A stretch of DNA of 54,651 bases from Streptococcus tangpeifui (GCF_011038795.1 NZ_JAAKDU010000013.1:1-54651), one strand, 5' to 3'; positions 24,237 to 33,016 are shown, numbered from the stretch's first letter. Made by a program: numbers and translations. Notes: generated from the letters alone by a model not told the origin.

Positions 24237-24390
24237 ACCGTGAGATTAAGGTGGAAGTCAGTGGCTAATCTCTTTTTAAAAATCACGCTTTTTAAGCTGA
24301 ACGAGGGATTATTTTACTGAAACATACTGCAATAAGAAAGAGTCAGCCCGGGTTTCTAGGCTGGGATGAATTTTATGTGAAGGATAAAAG

Positions 24391-24744
24391 ATGATTATTG
24401 GACACGGTATTGATTTGCAGGAGATTTCGCGGGTTGAAGGAGCTTATGTCCGCAATCCTGCTTTTGCTCAAAAAGTTCTGACCGATTTAGAGTTTCAGCG
24501 TTTTGACTCTCTCGAAGGTCGAAGAAAAATGGAATATCTGGCAGGACGCTGGTCAGCCAAGGAAGCTTTTGCCAAGGCCTGGGGGACTGGAATCGGTAAA
24601 TTACGTTTTCATGATATTGAGGTGGCAACTAATGAAAAAGGAGCTCCTATTATTACCAGCAAGGTCTTCTCAGGTAATGCTTTTGTCTCTATTTCTCATA
24701 GCGGTGGTTTTGTTCAAGCCAGTGTGATTTTGGAAGTGGATTAG
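24391..24744 (+). CDS. acpS: Holo-[acyl-carrier-protein] synthase
   Basis: Transfers 4'-phosphopantetheine from CoA to a serine of apo-ACP, activating fatty acid synthesis. At 117 residues it is the normal size. The magnesium-binding Asp in [11 protein letters not shown] and the Glu in [14 protein letters not shown] are present, as is the C-terminal VSISHSGG segment. AAGGAT-type ribosome site precedes ATG 24391. It lies directly upstream of alr, a very common Firmicutes pairing. Confidence 0.95.
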   Translation: MIIGHGIDLQEISRVEGAYVRNPAFAQKVLTDLEFQRFDSLEGRRKMEYLAGRWSAKEAFAKAWGTGIGKLRFHDIEVATNEKGAPIITSKVFSGNAFVSISHSGGFVQASVILEVD

Positions 24745-24800
24745 CGGAAGTTAGAATTTTTTTACTGTCTTTGAAATAAAATCAAAAAAGAGGTTCTGAT

Positions 24801-25904
24801 ATGATTTCAAGTTTACACCGACCAACTCTGGCTAAGGTTGATTTGTCAGCTATTTCAAATAATATTAAACAGGTTCAGGATCGTATTCCTCAAGCAGTTA
24901 AAACCTTTGCTGTTGTTAAGGCCAATGCCTATGGACATGGAGCTGTTGCTGTTGCCAGCCATATTCAAAGGTTGGTAGATGGTTTCTGTGTTTCTAATAT
25001 TGATGAAGGGATTGAGTTGCGTCAGGCTGGAATAAGAAAGCCTATTCTCATCTTAGGTGTGGTTCTGCCAGATGAAGTTGCCCTAGCTCGAGATTATCGC
25101 CTGACTCTGACAGTAGCCAGTTTAGAATGGTTAGAAGCAGCTCAGCAGAAGCAGCTTGATTTAGAAGGAATTTTGATTCATGTTGCTGTAGATTCAGGTA
25201 TGGGGCGAATTGGGGTTCGCAGTCTGGCTGAGGCTAACGACTTGATTTCAGGACTATTGAAGGCTGGCAGTCAGGTCAGAGGGATTTTTACCCATTTTGC
25301 TACAGCTGATGAAGCTGATGATCATAAGTTCCAAGAACAACTGGCTTTTTTCAAGGAGTTAGTAGCAGGCTTAGATTATTGCCCAGAAATTGTTCACGCG
25401 AGTAATTCGGCAACGAGTCTTTGGCACAGGGAGGGCATTTTTACCGCTGTTCGCTTAGGCTTGGTTATTTATGGTCTCAATCCTAGCGGTTGTGAGTTGA
25501 CTTTACCCTATACAATAAAACCTGCTCTGACCTTGGAGTCTGCCTTAGTTCATGTGAAAAAAGTTCCGGTTGGCACAGATATAGGTTACGGGGCCACTTA
25601 TACTAGTTCTGAGGAAGAATGGATCGGTACCCTGCCTCTTGGCTATGCGGATGGCTGGACCCGGGATATGCAAGGATTTGATGTTTTGATTGATGGGCAG
25701 AGATGCCCCATTGTCGGACGTGTGTCTATGGATCAGATTACAGTCAAATTGCCTCAAAGTTATCCTTTGGGGACAAAAGTGACTCTAATTGGTACAAGCG
25801 TTGATCAAACCATTTCAGCCACCGATGTGGCTCAAAAGCGGGGAACGATTAACTATGAAGTACTCTGCCTACTTAGTGATCGTGTACCGAGAGAATATGA
25901 ATAA
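24801..25904 (+). CDS. alr: Alanine racemase
   Basis: PLP enzyme converting L- to D-alanine for peptidoglycan. The 367-residue protein has the PLP-binding Lys40 in [10 protein letters not shown]. It also has the Ser/Gly phosphate-binding segments, a catalytic Tyr in IGYGATYTS, and the second-domain MDQITV motif. AAAAAGAGG precedes the ATG. It is probably expressed with acpS. Confidence 0.96.
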   Translation: MISSLHRPTLAKVDLSAISNNIKQVQDRIPQAVKTFAVVKANAYGHGAVAVASHIQRLVDGFCVSNIDEGIELRQAGIRKPILILGVVLPDEVALARDYRLTLTVASLEWLEAAQQKQLDLEGILIHVAVDSGMGRIGVRSLAEANDLISGLLKAGSQVRGIFTHFATADEADDHKFQEQLAFFKELVAGLDYCPEIVHASNSATSLWHREGIFTAVRLGLVIYGLNPSGCELTLPYTIKPALTLESALVHVKKVPVGTDIGYGATYTSSEEEWIGTLPLGYADGWTRDMQGFDVLIDGQRCPIVGRVSMDQITVKLPQSYPLGTKVTLIGTSVDQTISATDVAQKRGTINYEVLCLLSDRVPREYE

Positions 25905-25917
25905 AAAGTAATCAAAC

Positions 25918-25960
25918 AGCCCTCACTTAGCAACCGTTGTTGTTTCAGTGGGGGCTATTT
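25918..25960 (+). terminator. alr terminator
   Basis: AGCCCTCACT (25918-25927) pairs with AGTGGGGGCT (25947-25956) with one wobble, followed by ATTTCTATT. Confidence 0.6.
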
Positions 25961-26004
25961 CTATTATTTAAGGGGGGATTAAGCCTATTTTTCAGCTAGT
26001 CTCG

Positions 26005-26157
26005 TTAGCTTTTATCCTTATCCGTAAGAATTGCATATAGCAAAAGGGAGAGGCCAAGGAGGTTAATCACTTGCGCTAATAATCCCAGATGTCTAAATAA
26101 ATTTGTGATTCCTAAAACTACTAAAATCAGTAAGGATGCTAATTTTTGTTTTCGCAT
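26005..26157 (-). CDS. Small hydrophobic membrane protein, 50 residues
   Basis: A short minus-strand gene that automated calls could miss. The product begins MRKQKLASLLILVVLG and ends in a charged tail (TDKDKS). It has two hydrophobic stretches, about 7-20 and 27-43, joined by a short FRHLG turn, so it is a likely two-span membrane protein. AGGAGG lies 11 bases before the ATG. It sits alone, on the opposite strand from alr and recG. Streptococci have small conserved membrane proteins in such places, but I cannot assign a family with confidence. Confidence 0.6.
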   Translation of the reverse strand: MRKQKLASLLILVVLGITNLFRHLGLLAQVINLLGLSLLLYAILTDKDKS

Positions 26158-26282
26158 ATCCTGCTGGCCTCCTGATATGGTGAAAATGCAAGAGATGAAC
26201 TTGATAAGAATTTAGAAAAATTTTCTTCAAATATATTAGGCAGGAATATAGTAGCATAAAATGTCAGTGATAATATATACTT

Positions 26283-26314
26283 GTCGTGAAACGGTCAAAA
26301 TATGTCGTGAACGG
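26283..26314 (+). promoter_or_regulatory. Two direct repeats 21 bp apart
   Basis: GTCGTGAAACGG (26283-26294) and GTCGTGAACGG (26304-26314) begin exactly 21 bp apart, two helical turns. This lies between the divergent small membrane gene and recG. The arrangement is typical of response-regulator sites, including LytTR-type ones. Confidence 0.45.
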
Positions 26315-26400
26315 GATATTATTATAAAAATCTGATAATTTAATTTTGGCAATCATAGGAATCGGCTATAGTAGCTGAGTATCCTTCCAGTCGGACGGTA

Positions 26401-26409
26401 TGTTATAAT
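26401..26409 (+). promoter_or_regulatory. Extended -10 promoter abutting the recG start
   Basis: TGTTATAAT, a near-ideal extended -10, ends 6 bases before the recG ATG. Transcription would begin at or next to the start codon. Confidence 0.6.
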
Positions 26410-26415
26410 AAACTC

Positions 26416-28431
26416 ATGTTATGTGACCAACCAATTGCGGTACTCAAGGGATTTGGGCCCAAGTCCGCTGAAAAATTTACCAAGTTAGGCCTTTATACAG
26501 TGGAGGATCTCCTACTTTACTATCCTTTTCGCTATGAGGATTTTAAGGCTAGGTCTGTCGCCGAACTGATCGATGGGGAAAAGGCTGTTGTTACAGGAAC
26601 TGTTGTGACACCTGCCAATGTTCAATATTATGGTTTTAAGCGCAATCGTCTATCCTTTAAGCTCAAGCAGGGTGATGCTGTGATTGCAGTCAGTTTTTTC
26701 AACCAACCTTATCTAGCCGATAAAATTGAGCTGGGGCAAGAAGTTGCTATTTTTGGCAAGTGGGATGCTCGCAAATCAGCTGTGACAGGTATGAAGGTCC
26801 TAGCTCAGGTCCAAGATGATATACAGCCAGTCTACCATGTAGCCCAAGGAATTTCGCAAAATGCCTTAGTCAAGGCCATCAAGGCAGCCTTTGATAGCGG
26901 AGCTTTGGAAGAACTTGAAGAGAATCTGCCTCAGGACCTGCTAGCAAGGTATCGTCTTTTAGATCGTCAGACAGCAACTAGGGCTATGCATTTTCCAAAA
27001 GACCTAGCTGAATACAAGCAGGCCTTGCGACGAATTAAATTTGAAGAACTCTTTTATTTTCAGCTCAATTTGCAGGTTCTTAAATCGCAAAACAGGGCGG
27101 CAAGCAACGGACTAGCTATCCCTTACGACGAGCAGGCCCTCAAAAAAGAGATTGACCAGCTCCCCTTTAGTTTGACTCAGGCCCAGAAGCGGAGTTTGGA
27201 AGAAATTTTAGCGGACATGAAATCAGGTGCTCACATGAATCGGCTTTTGCAAGGTGATGTGGGCTCTGGCAAGACAGTCATCGCCAGTCTGGCTATGTAT
27301 GCAGCCTATACAGCAGGCTTTCAATCAGCCCTGATGGTACCGACAGAAATCTTGGCCCAACAGCATTTTGAGAGCCTGATTAAGCTCTTTCCTGATCTTA
27401 ACATTGCTCTCTTGACTGCTGGCATGAAATCAGCGGTTAAAAAGGCAGCTCTGACTGGGATTGCAGACGGTTCGGTGGATATGATTGTTGGAACTCATTC
27501 CTTAATCCAAGACGGGGTTTCCTACCACAAGTTGGGGTTGGTCATTACCGATGAGCAGCACCGTTTTGGCGTTAATCAGCGCCGAATTTTCCGTGAAAAG
27601 GGGAATAATCCTGATGTTCTCATGATGACAGCTACTCCTATCCCTAGAACTTTGGCCATTACGGCTTTTGGCGAAATGGATGTCTCTGTTATTGACCAGA
27701 TGCCAGCTGGGCGTAAGCCCATTATTACCCGCTGGGTTAAACATGAGCAATTAGAAACAGTCCTAACTTGGTTGCAGGGAGAAGTAGGCAAAGGAGCTCA
27801 AGCCTATGTTATTTCCCCCTTGATTGAAGAATCCGAGAGTCTGGATTTGAAAAATGCTCTTGATTTGCACCAAGAGCTGGTTGATTTCTTCGGAGCCCAA
27901 ACTCAGATATCCCTCATGCACGGTCGCATGAAAAATGATGAAAAAGATCAGATTATGCAGGACTTCAATGATGGAAAGCTGCAAGTTCTGGTTTCAACGA
28001 CTGTGATCGAAGTCGGAGTCAATGTTCCCAATGCCACAGTCATGATTATTATGGATGCCGACCGCTTTGGTCTCAGCCAACTCCACCAACTGCGAGGCCG
28101 AGTCGGTCGGGGTGATAAGCAGTCCTACTGTGTTCTGGTAGCCAATCCTAAAAATGAGGTTGGTAAACGGCGGATGCAAGCCATGTGTGAGACTACTGAT
28201 GGTTTTGTTCTGGCTGAGGAAGATCTGAAAATGCGGGGGTCTGGTGAAATCTTTGGTACCCGTCAGTCGGGAATTCCGGAGTTTCAAGTGGCAGATATTG
28301 TCGAAGACTATAATATCTTAGAGGAAGCCAGAAAAGTTGCCAGTCAAATTGTTACTCAGAAGGATTGGCAGGCTGATCCCCGTTGGTCTATGCTCTCAGC
28401 CAATTTAAAAGAACAAGGAAATTTTGATTAG
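26416..28431 (+). CDS. recG: ATP-dependent DNA helicase RecG
   Basis: Remodels stalled replication forks and branched recombination intermediates. The 671-residue protein has the N-terminal wedge (OB-fold) domain, Walker A GDVGSGKT (about 280-287), DEQH box (about 379-382), MTATPIPRT, and the C-terminal helicase motifs VIEVGVNVPNATVM and QLRGRVGRG. The start aligns with how I recall other streptococcal RecG proteins beginning (GPKSAEKF near residue 13), so ATG 26416 seems right. There is no Shine-Dalgarno sequence before it and the -10 is only 6 bases away, which points to leaderless translation. Its 3' end converges on the minus-strand gene below. Confidence 0.96.
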   Translation: MLCDQPIAVLKGFGPKSAEKFTKLGLYTVEDLLLYYPFRYEDFKARSVAELIDGEKAVVTGTVVTPANVQYYGFKRNRLSFKLKQGDAVIAVSFFNQPYLADKIELGQEVAIFGKWDARKSAVTGMKVLAQVQDDIQPVYHVAQGISQNALVKAIKAAFDSGALEELEENLPQDLLARYRLLDRQTATRAMHFPKDLAEYKQALRRIKFEELFYFQLNLQVLKSQNRAASNGLAIPYDEQALKKEIDQLPFSLTQAQKRSLEEILADMKSGAHMNRLLQGDVGSGKTVIASLAMYAAYTAGFQSALMVPTEILAQQHFESLIKLFPDLNIALLTAGMKSAVKKAALTGIADGSVDMIVGTHSLIQDGVSYHKLGLVITDEQHRFGVNQRRIFREKGNNPDVLMMTATPIPRTLAITAFGEMDVSVIDQMPAGRKPIITRWVKHEQLETVLTWLQGEVGKGAQAYVISPLIEESESLDLKNALDLHQELVDFFGAQTQISLMHGRMKNDEKDQIMQDFNDGKLQVLVSTTVIEVGVNVPNATVMIIMDADRFGLSQLHQLRGRVGRGDKQSYCVLVANPKNEVGKRRMQAMCETTDGFVLAEEDLKMRGSGEIFGTRQSGIPEFQVADIVEDYNILEEARKVASQIVTQKDWQADPRWSMLSANLKEQGNFD

Positions 28432-28444
28432 AAAACAATAAAAA

Positions 28445-28474
28445 ATTCAGAAAAGAAATTTTTCCTTTCTGAAT
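28445..28474 (-). terminator. Terminator of the minus-strand 28486 gene
   Basis: ATTCAGAAA (28445-28453) pairs with TTTCTGAAT (28466-28474). On the minus strand it is followed by TTTTTATT, so it serves the 28486 gene; recG may use it too. Confidence 0.65.
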
Positions 28475-28485
28475 GGTTAAGTGGT

Positions 28486-28848
28486 TTAGGCTAAAACTTC
28501 CTTGATGACCTTAGCAGCATTTAAAACTCTAGCAATACCACAATAGTTGATGTCTTGAATCAAAATCTCAACGATTTCTTCTTTGGTCACACCAGCAGAT
28601 AAGGCAGCATAAGTGTGCATCCGTAGCTGTTCTTCACAGCCTCCCATAGCCAGCAAGGTAGATATGGCTATAAGTTCCCGTGTTCTTAGGGATAATCCTT
28701 CTCTTTTGTAAACATCCCCAAACATTTCAATGACCATTCTAGAAAGGTCAGGCGAAATTTGGTCTAAATTTTCTTTGGTGGCCTGTCCTAACTCCCCGTC
28801 AATTTCAGCGAATTTTTCTAAACCAATGTCAAAGCGCGATTGTGTCAT
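28486..28848 (-). CDS. Carboxymuconolactone decarboxylase (AhpD-like) family protein
   Basis: A 120-residue protein of the CMD/AhpD-like fold, recognisable by LSLRTRELIAISTLLAMGGCEEQLRMHTYAALSAG. Many members are small redox proteins with a CxxC pair; here only one Cys is present at that position (GGCEEQ), so a peroxidase-reductase role is doubtful. It is divergent from a MerR regulator with an 86-base shared promoter region, so it is the likely regulated target. The substrate is unknown. Confidence 0.8.
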   Translation of the reverse strand: MTQSRFDIGLEKFAEIDGELGQATKENLDQISPDLSRMVIEMFGDVYKREGLSLRTRELIAISTLLAMGGCEEQLRMHTYAALSAGVTKEEIVEILIQDINYCGIARVLNAAKVIKEVLA

Positions 28849-28873
28849 AAGATTTCTCTTTTCATTTTTTATT

Positions 28874-28895
28874 TCACAAATTCATGTGATATACT
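28874..28895 (+). promoter_or_regulatory. MerR-type operator and promoter
   Basis: TCACAAATTCATGTGA (28874-28889), with TCACA/TGTGA arms, sits directly upstream of an extended -10, TATACT (28890-28895). The palindrome lies in the spacer, as expected for MerR-family control of the divergent genes. Confidence 0.55.
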
Positions 28896-28934
28896 GATTG
28901 TAAAACTTAAAGGGAGGTTTAAGTCAAGGGAAAA

Positions 28935-29282
28935 ATGAAAATTAGTGAATTTGCTAAAAAAACGGGGATTAAAGAGAGTACATTAAGGTATTATGAAAAG
29001 CAAGGTTTCCTGCAGGTCCAACGTCATAATGGTATTCGTGAGTTTTCGGAAAAGGATTTAGAATTTGCTGAGTTCATTAAACGCTTAAAGGCCATGGGAA
29101 TGCCCTTATCCCAAATCAAACGCTATGCCGATTTGCGATATCAGGGTGAGGAAACTGTTAAAGAGCGTTTTGACATTTTACAAGAACACCAACTTTTTCT
29201 GGAATCTAAGATAGCCGATTATCAATTGTTTATGGAAAATTTGAAGGATAAAATGGCTATTTACCGAGATATGATGAAATGA
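28935..29282 (+). CDS. MerR family transcriptional regulator
   Basis: A 115-residue MerR-family regulator. The winged helix is clear at the N-terminus (ISEFAKKTGIKESTLRYYEKQGFL). A coiled-coil dimerisation helix follows (about 80-112). There are no cysteines, so it is not a metal or thiol sensor of the classic MerR/NmlR kind; the short C-terminus suggests a small-molecule or stress signal. It is divergent from the CMD-family gene and is predicted to control it and itself. The stop codon abuts the cloverleaf repeat. Confidence 0.88.
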   Translation: MKISEFAKKTGIKESTLRYYEKQGFLQVQRHNGIREFSEKDLEFAEFIKRLKAMGMPLSQIKRYADLRYQGEETVKERFDILQEHQLFLESKIADYQLFMENLKDKMAIYRDMMK

Positions 29283-29400
29283 AGAGAGTGGGACAAACAG
29301 CCATGATGGCTTCGCTCTCACCCACAAAACATTGTAATCTTTGAAGATTACGTATAAGAAACCAATTTTTTATATAAATTGACTTCGTCGTCCCATCTCC
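29283..29400 (+). repeat. 118-bp cloverleaf-like intergenic repeat, copy 1
   Basis: This matches 49517-49634 at 112 of 118 positions by my count. The ends pair (GAGTGGGAC with GTCCCATCTC). Inside are the hairpins AGCCAT-GATGGCT, GTAATCTT-TG-AAGATTAC and an AATTT/AAATT stem, giving a cloverleaf. The GAGTGGGAC...GTCCCA(C/T) frame is of a kind I associate with streptococcal intergenic repeats. A degenerate relative follows gatB at 44911. Confidence 0.75.
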
Positions 29401-29675
29401 GCACAGCTGACTAGGATGGCCGCTAACAATTGCAGAGTAGTTAAACAGTCCAGTGGACTGTTTAAGGGGGTGCCTGAAAATGGGACTGCACCCCAAGATA
29501 AGGACCTCCAATCAGCAGTGGTTCATTGGTGCTGACTAAAGTACTTAATGAACTGTGCAGGGGTAAGACTTCTTGGTATAGCCAACAGGTCTTACTTTCA
29601 ACCACTGCGTTAAACTGTTATTACTGCAAAAAAATAGAAGGCTGGAATACTTTTTTCCAGCCTTCTATTTCGAAA
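29401..29675 (+). repeat. Mosaic intergenic repeat, copy C, with terminator
   Basis: Contains hairpins AAACAGTCC-AGT-GGACTGTTT (from about 29443) and GGGGTGC / GCACCCC (from about 29466), then the same nested structure as copy A: GCAGTGGTT (29515-29523) with AACCACTGC (29600-29608). It ends in the strong terminator AATAGAAGGCTGGAA / TTCCAGCCTTCTATT (29633-29669), which works on both strands. Bases 29676-29833 hold nothing I recognise. Confidence 0.65.
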
Positions 29676-29833
29676 TAGCTCTCTTAACGTAGTGGGGATT
29701 CGTGATGGTAGACTGGATGCTTTAAGCATTAATCAGTATCAGCGAGAATACAGTATTATACCTATAGGTTAAACAGTCTGGCGAATTAAGTTGGTCACCG
29801 AGTGCGGCTACTGGTCTTGTTCTTCCTCCATTG

Positions 29834-30799
29834 TTATCCCTCAATATATTCTTTTAATGCTTTTCCTTTTAACCCAGCACTGAGAGCGATAAGAAGCTTG
29901 AGTCTGGCCTTTTGACTATTGAGTTCCTTGACAAACATAACCCCAGATTCCTGCAATTTAGCGCCCCCACCAGGATAGGCGTAGACGGGCTCGGCAATGC
30001 CATTGAAGCAGCGAGAGACAAGCACAACTGGCACGTTTTGACTCATCAGCCATTCCAACTCACTCGCTGCTTCGGGTGGTAGGTTTCCAGCACCTAAGGC
30101 CTCGATAACTACCCCATCAATTTTCTGCGGATCTAAAAGACTGATAATCCCCTCGCCCACTCCCATGCCAGCATAAGCCTTGATGATGGGCACCGTTCCG
30201 GTGATGGTATCTAAGTCAAAACGGACCCTAGGTTCTGCCGTTTTAAAAAAGAGAATGTCATGTTTCATAATAATGCCAAGGGGACCGTGGGTTGGGGTAT
30301 TAAAGGTAGCCACATTGGTGGTGTGGGTCTTGGTCACATACTTGGCTGCATGAATTTCATCGTTCATGACTACCAGAACTCCCTTGTCTGTCGCCTTATT
30401 GTGACTGGCTACTCGAATGGCTGACAGGTAATTATAGACGCCATCACTTCCCAGTTCATTGGATGACCGCATGGCTCCTGTCAAAACAATGGGAATCTCT
30501 GGGATTGCCATGGTATCCAAAAAATAGGCTGTTTCTTCTAAAGTGTCAGTCCCATGAGTGATGACCACTCCATCAAACTGATCGGCGCATTCCCTAATCT
30601 TATGGTAAAGGGCCAGCATGTGGTAAGGAGTCATGTGGGGGCTGGGAATATTAAGAAAATCAAGAACGGTTAACTCAATGTTGGACAAGTCTAGCCCAAT
30701 ATGGTTCATAGGGTTATCCTTGCTGGAGTTAACTTGACCAGCATCGTCTGCCTGCATGGAAATAGTACCGCCAGTATGGAGAACAAGGATTTTTTTCAT
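29834..30799 (-). CDS. ansA: L-asparaginase, type I (cytoplasmic)
   Basis: Hydrolyses asparagine to aspartate and ammonia. The 321-residue protein has both catalytic Thr motifs: LHTGGTISM with nucleophile Thr12, and THGTDTLEETAYF with the Thr-Asp pair. The absence of a signal peptide fits the low-affinity cytosolic form. It is divergent from the HAD gene, with a 70-base shared promoter region. The ribosome site AAGAAAAAAG is modest. Confidence 0.92.
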   Translation of the reverse strand: MKKILVLHTGGTISMQADDAGQVNSSKDNPMNHIGLDLSNIELTVLDFLNIPSPHMTPYHMLALYHKIRECADQFDGVVITHGTDTLEETAYFLDTMAIPEIPIVLTGAMRSSNELGSDGVYNYLSAIRVASHNKATDKGVLVVMNDEIHAAKYVTKTHTTNVATFNTPTHGPLGIIMKHDILFFKTAEPRVRFDLDTITGTVPIIKAYAGMGVGEGIISLLDPQKIDGVVIEALGAGNLPPEAASELEWLMSQNVPVVLVSRCFNGIAEPVYAYPGGGAKLQESGVMFVKELNSQKARLKLLIALSAGLKGKALKEYIEG

Positions 30800-30869
30800 C
30801 GTACTTTTTTCTTTCTGAAATTGTGTTATAATTTATTCTATCATAAAAGACTGGAAAGGAGCCGGCGTT

Positions 30870-32276
30870 TTGGCAATTAAGGCAGTATTTTTTGACATTG
30901 ATGGCACGCTTTTGAACGACCGTAAAAACGTTTCGCGGACGACCCAGCAAGCTATTGCTGAGCTGAAAAATCAAGGCATCTTTGTCGGCCTAGCTACTGG
31001 TCGCGGTCCGGCTTTCGTCGCTCCTTTCATGGAAAATCTGGGGTTGGATTTTGCGGTCACCTATAACGGTCAGTACATCGTCAGTCGCGATCGGGTTATC
31101 TACCAGAATCAATTACCCAAATCAACTGTTTACCGCTTGATAAAATATGCTCAAGAACGCCGAAGAGAGGTTTCTCTAGGGACATCGGTCGGCCTCTTAG
31201 GTTCTAATATCATCAATATGGGAACTTCCCGCTTTGGTCAAGTGGCCAGTCGGCTGGTCCCCAAACGTCTGGCCAAGTTTGTTGAGCGGTCCTTTAAAAA
31301 CATTATTCGTCGTGTCAAACCTCAGAACTTAGAGGCCCTAAAAACTATTATGCGAGAGCCTGTCTATCAGGTCGTCATGGTGGCAACTGAAGGCGAGACC
31401 AGTAAGATTCAGGAAAAATTTCCTCATATTAAAATCACTCGTTCCAGTCCTTACTCAGCTGACTTGATTTCAGAAGGTCAGTCCAAAATTAAGGGAATTG
31501 AACGCTTGGGTCAGATTTTTGATTTCGAGCTATCTGAAGTCATGACCTTTGGCGATTCGGAAAATGATATTGAGATGCTGCTGGGTTCTGGTATTGGTAT
31601 TGCCATGGGGAATGGGACTGAGGCGCTCAAGCAGACGGCTCACTATATCACTGACTCCAACAATCAAAATGGTATTGCCAAGGCTCTGTCCCATTATGGT
31701 CTCATCCATCTGGGAAGTGAAAATGACTTTCTGTCAGCTGATGATAATTTCAATAAAGTGCGTGATTTTCACCGGCTTATGGATGGGGCAACTAACAATA
31801 CTCCTCGAGTTTATGGTCTTGAAGAAGCAAGCCATCGGGCTGACTTTAAATTGGAGGAAATTGTTGAATTCATTTATGCAACCTGTCAGACCTCAGATGA
31901 CTTTGAGCAGGCCCTAGCTAACTTGCATACTGCTTTAGATAAGGCAGCGACCAAGGTGCAAGCCAAGAAGCATCCAGAAAGTCCGCTGGTTGGGCAAGTT
32001 GATGCTTTGATTGATTTGCTCTATCTAACCTATGGCTCCTTCGTCCTGATGGGCGTTGATCCTAGTGGTGTTTTTGATATTGTTCATGCGGCTAATATGG
32101 GGAAGACCTTCCCGGACGGCAAAGCCCATTTTGACCCAGTGACTCATAAAATTTTAAAACCAGATGATTGGGAAAAGCGTTTTGCTCCAGAACCTGCCAT
32201 TAAGCGAGAAGTTGATCGCCAGCTGCATAAAGCTCTGCGGCGAAAAGCCAGCGAGACTAGCAGTCTAAATGATTAG
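30870..32276 (+). CDS. Cof-type HAD phosphatase fused to a MazG/PRA-PH-like domain
   Basis: A 468-residue two-domain protein. Residues 1-270 are a HAD-IIB (Cof) hydrolase with the nucleophile motif FFDIDGTLL (Asp9, Asp11) and FGDSENDIEML near its end. The C-terminal 190 residues carry an acidic helix (ADFKLEEIVEFI) and a DALIDLLYLTYG helix, resembling the all-alpha NTP pyrophosphohydrolase (MazG / phosphoribosyl-ATP pyrophosphohydrolase) fold. The combination suggests removal of a nucleotide or sugar-phosphate side product, but the substrate is unknown. The start is TTG 30870 with AAAGGAG upstream; no ATG fits the HAD motif. Confidence 0.82.
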   Translation: MAIKAVFFDIDGTLLNDRKNVSRTTQQAIAELKNQGIFVGLATGRGPAFVAPFMENLGLDFAVTYNGQYIVSRDRVIYQNQLPKSTVYRLIKYAQERRREVSLGTSVGLLGSNIINMGTSRFGQVASRLVPKRLAKFVERSFKNIIRRVKPQNLEALKTIMREPVYQVVMVATEGETSKIQEKFPHIKITRSSPYSADLISEGQSKIKGIERLGQIFDFELSEVMTFGDSENDIEMLLGSGIGIAMGNGTEALKQTAHYITDSNNQNGIAKALSHYGLIHLGSENDFLSADDNFNKVRDFHRLMDGATNNTPRVYGLEEASHRADFKLEEIVEFIYATCQTSDDFEQALANLHTALDKAATKVQAKKHPESPLVGQVDALIDLLYLTYGSFVLMGVDPSGVFDIVHAANMGKTFPDGKAHFDPVTHKILKPDDWEKRFAPEPAIKREVDRQLHKALRRKASETSSLND

Positions 32277-32313
32277 CTTTACTTTCCTAACTGAAAATAG
32301 CCGAAGCTATCAG

Positions 32314-32346
32314 AAAAATCCTTGCTCAACAGGCAAGGATTTTTCA
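32314..32346. terminator. Bidirectional terminator between the HAD gene and uspA
   Basis: AAAAATCCTTGC / GCAAGGATTTTT stem around TCAACAG, between convergent genes. Confidence 0.8.
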
Positions 32347-32374
32347 TCATTTTTGCAAACAGCTACTAGCTGAT

Positions 32375-32827
32375 TTACAAAGTCTTTTGTTCATCACGAA
32401 CAACTAAAATATCCACCTTGGCATGACGCATGATATACTCAGAAGAAGAACCAATTAAAAGACGTTCAAAATTATTAAGACCGGTCGCTCCTAAAAGAAT
32501 CAAGTCAGTCTTTTCACGTTTAGGAATATCAATGGCTAAAAGACGTTTAGGGTTGCCGAATTCGATTACTTTACGGACTTCTTTGACGCCGGCTTCCTTG
32601 GCAGTTTTTTCGTAGCCGCCTAAAAGAGCATCAGCTTCTTTTTCAAGGTTTTCGTAGGTGAAGGTATCAACGGCAGCGATGTTCTGGATAGCCCGAGTAT
32701 CAATAACATGGGCTAAGACAAGTTCGGCATCATTGCGCTTAGCAACAGCAATCCCTTTTTTAAAAGCCAATTCGGCCTGGTCAGAACCATCGACAGCAAC
32801 GAGGATATGTTTATAAGCTTGAATCAT
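32375..32827 (-). CDS. Universal stress protein, UspA family
   Basis: A 150-residue single-domain Usp. It begins YKHILVAVDGSDQAELAF and ends with the ATP-binding pattern GATGLNNFERLLIGSSSEYIMRHAKVDILVV, close to the G-2x-G-9x-G-S/T motif of ATP-binding members. GGGGAACAAT precedes the ATG. A promoter TTTCAT-17-TATAAT is plausible about 40 bases upstream on the minus strand. The partner process is unknown. Confidence 0.9.
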   Translation of the reverse strand: MIQAYKHILVAVDGSDQAELAFKKGIAVAKRNDAELVLAHVIDTRAIQNIAAVDTFTYENLEKEADALLGGYEKTAKEAGVKEVRKVIEFGNPKRLLAIDIPKREKTDLILLGATGLNNFERLLIGSSSEYIMRHAKVDILVVRDEQKTL

Positions 32828-33016
32828 AGGATTGTTCCCCCTATTCTTGTTTTCGTAAGTTTATTATACCTCTTTTTCAAACTTTATGAAAGCGATTGCT
32901 AGAATTTTCGGAAATTTCTTCCAATCCTCTCAGCTATCTTTTTTAGCGAAAGCTCTTAAAATTGTTTCCAATTTTTTATTAATTCAGCTATAATAAAGCG
33001 ACAGAGGTTACAAGTA

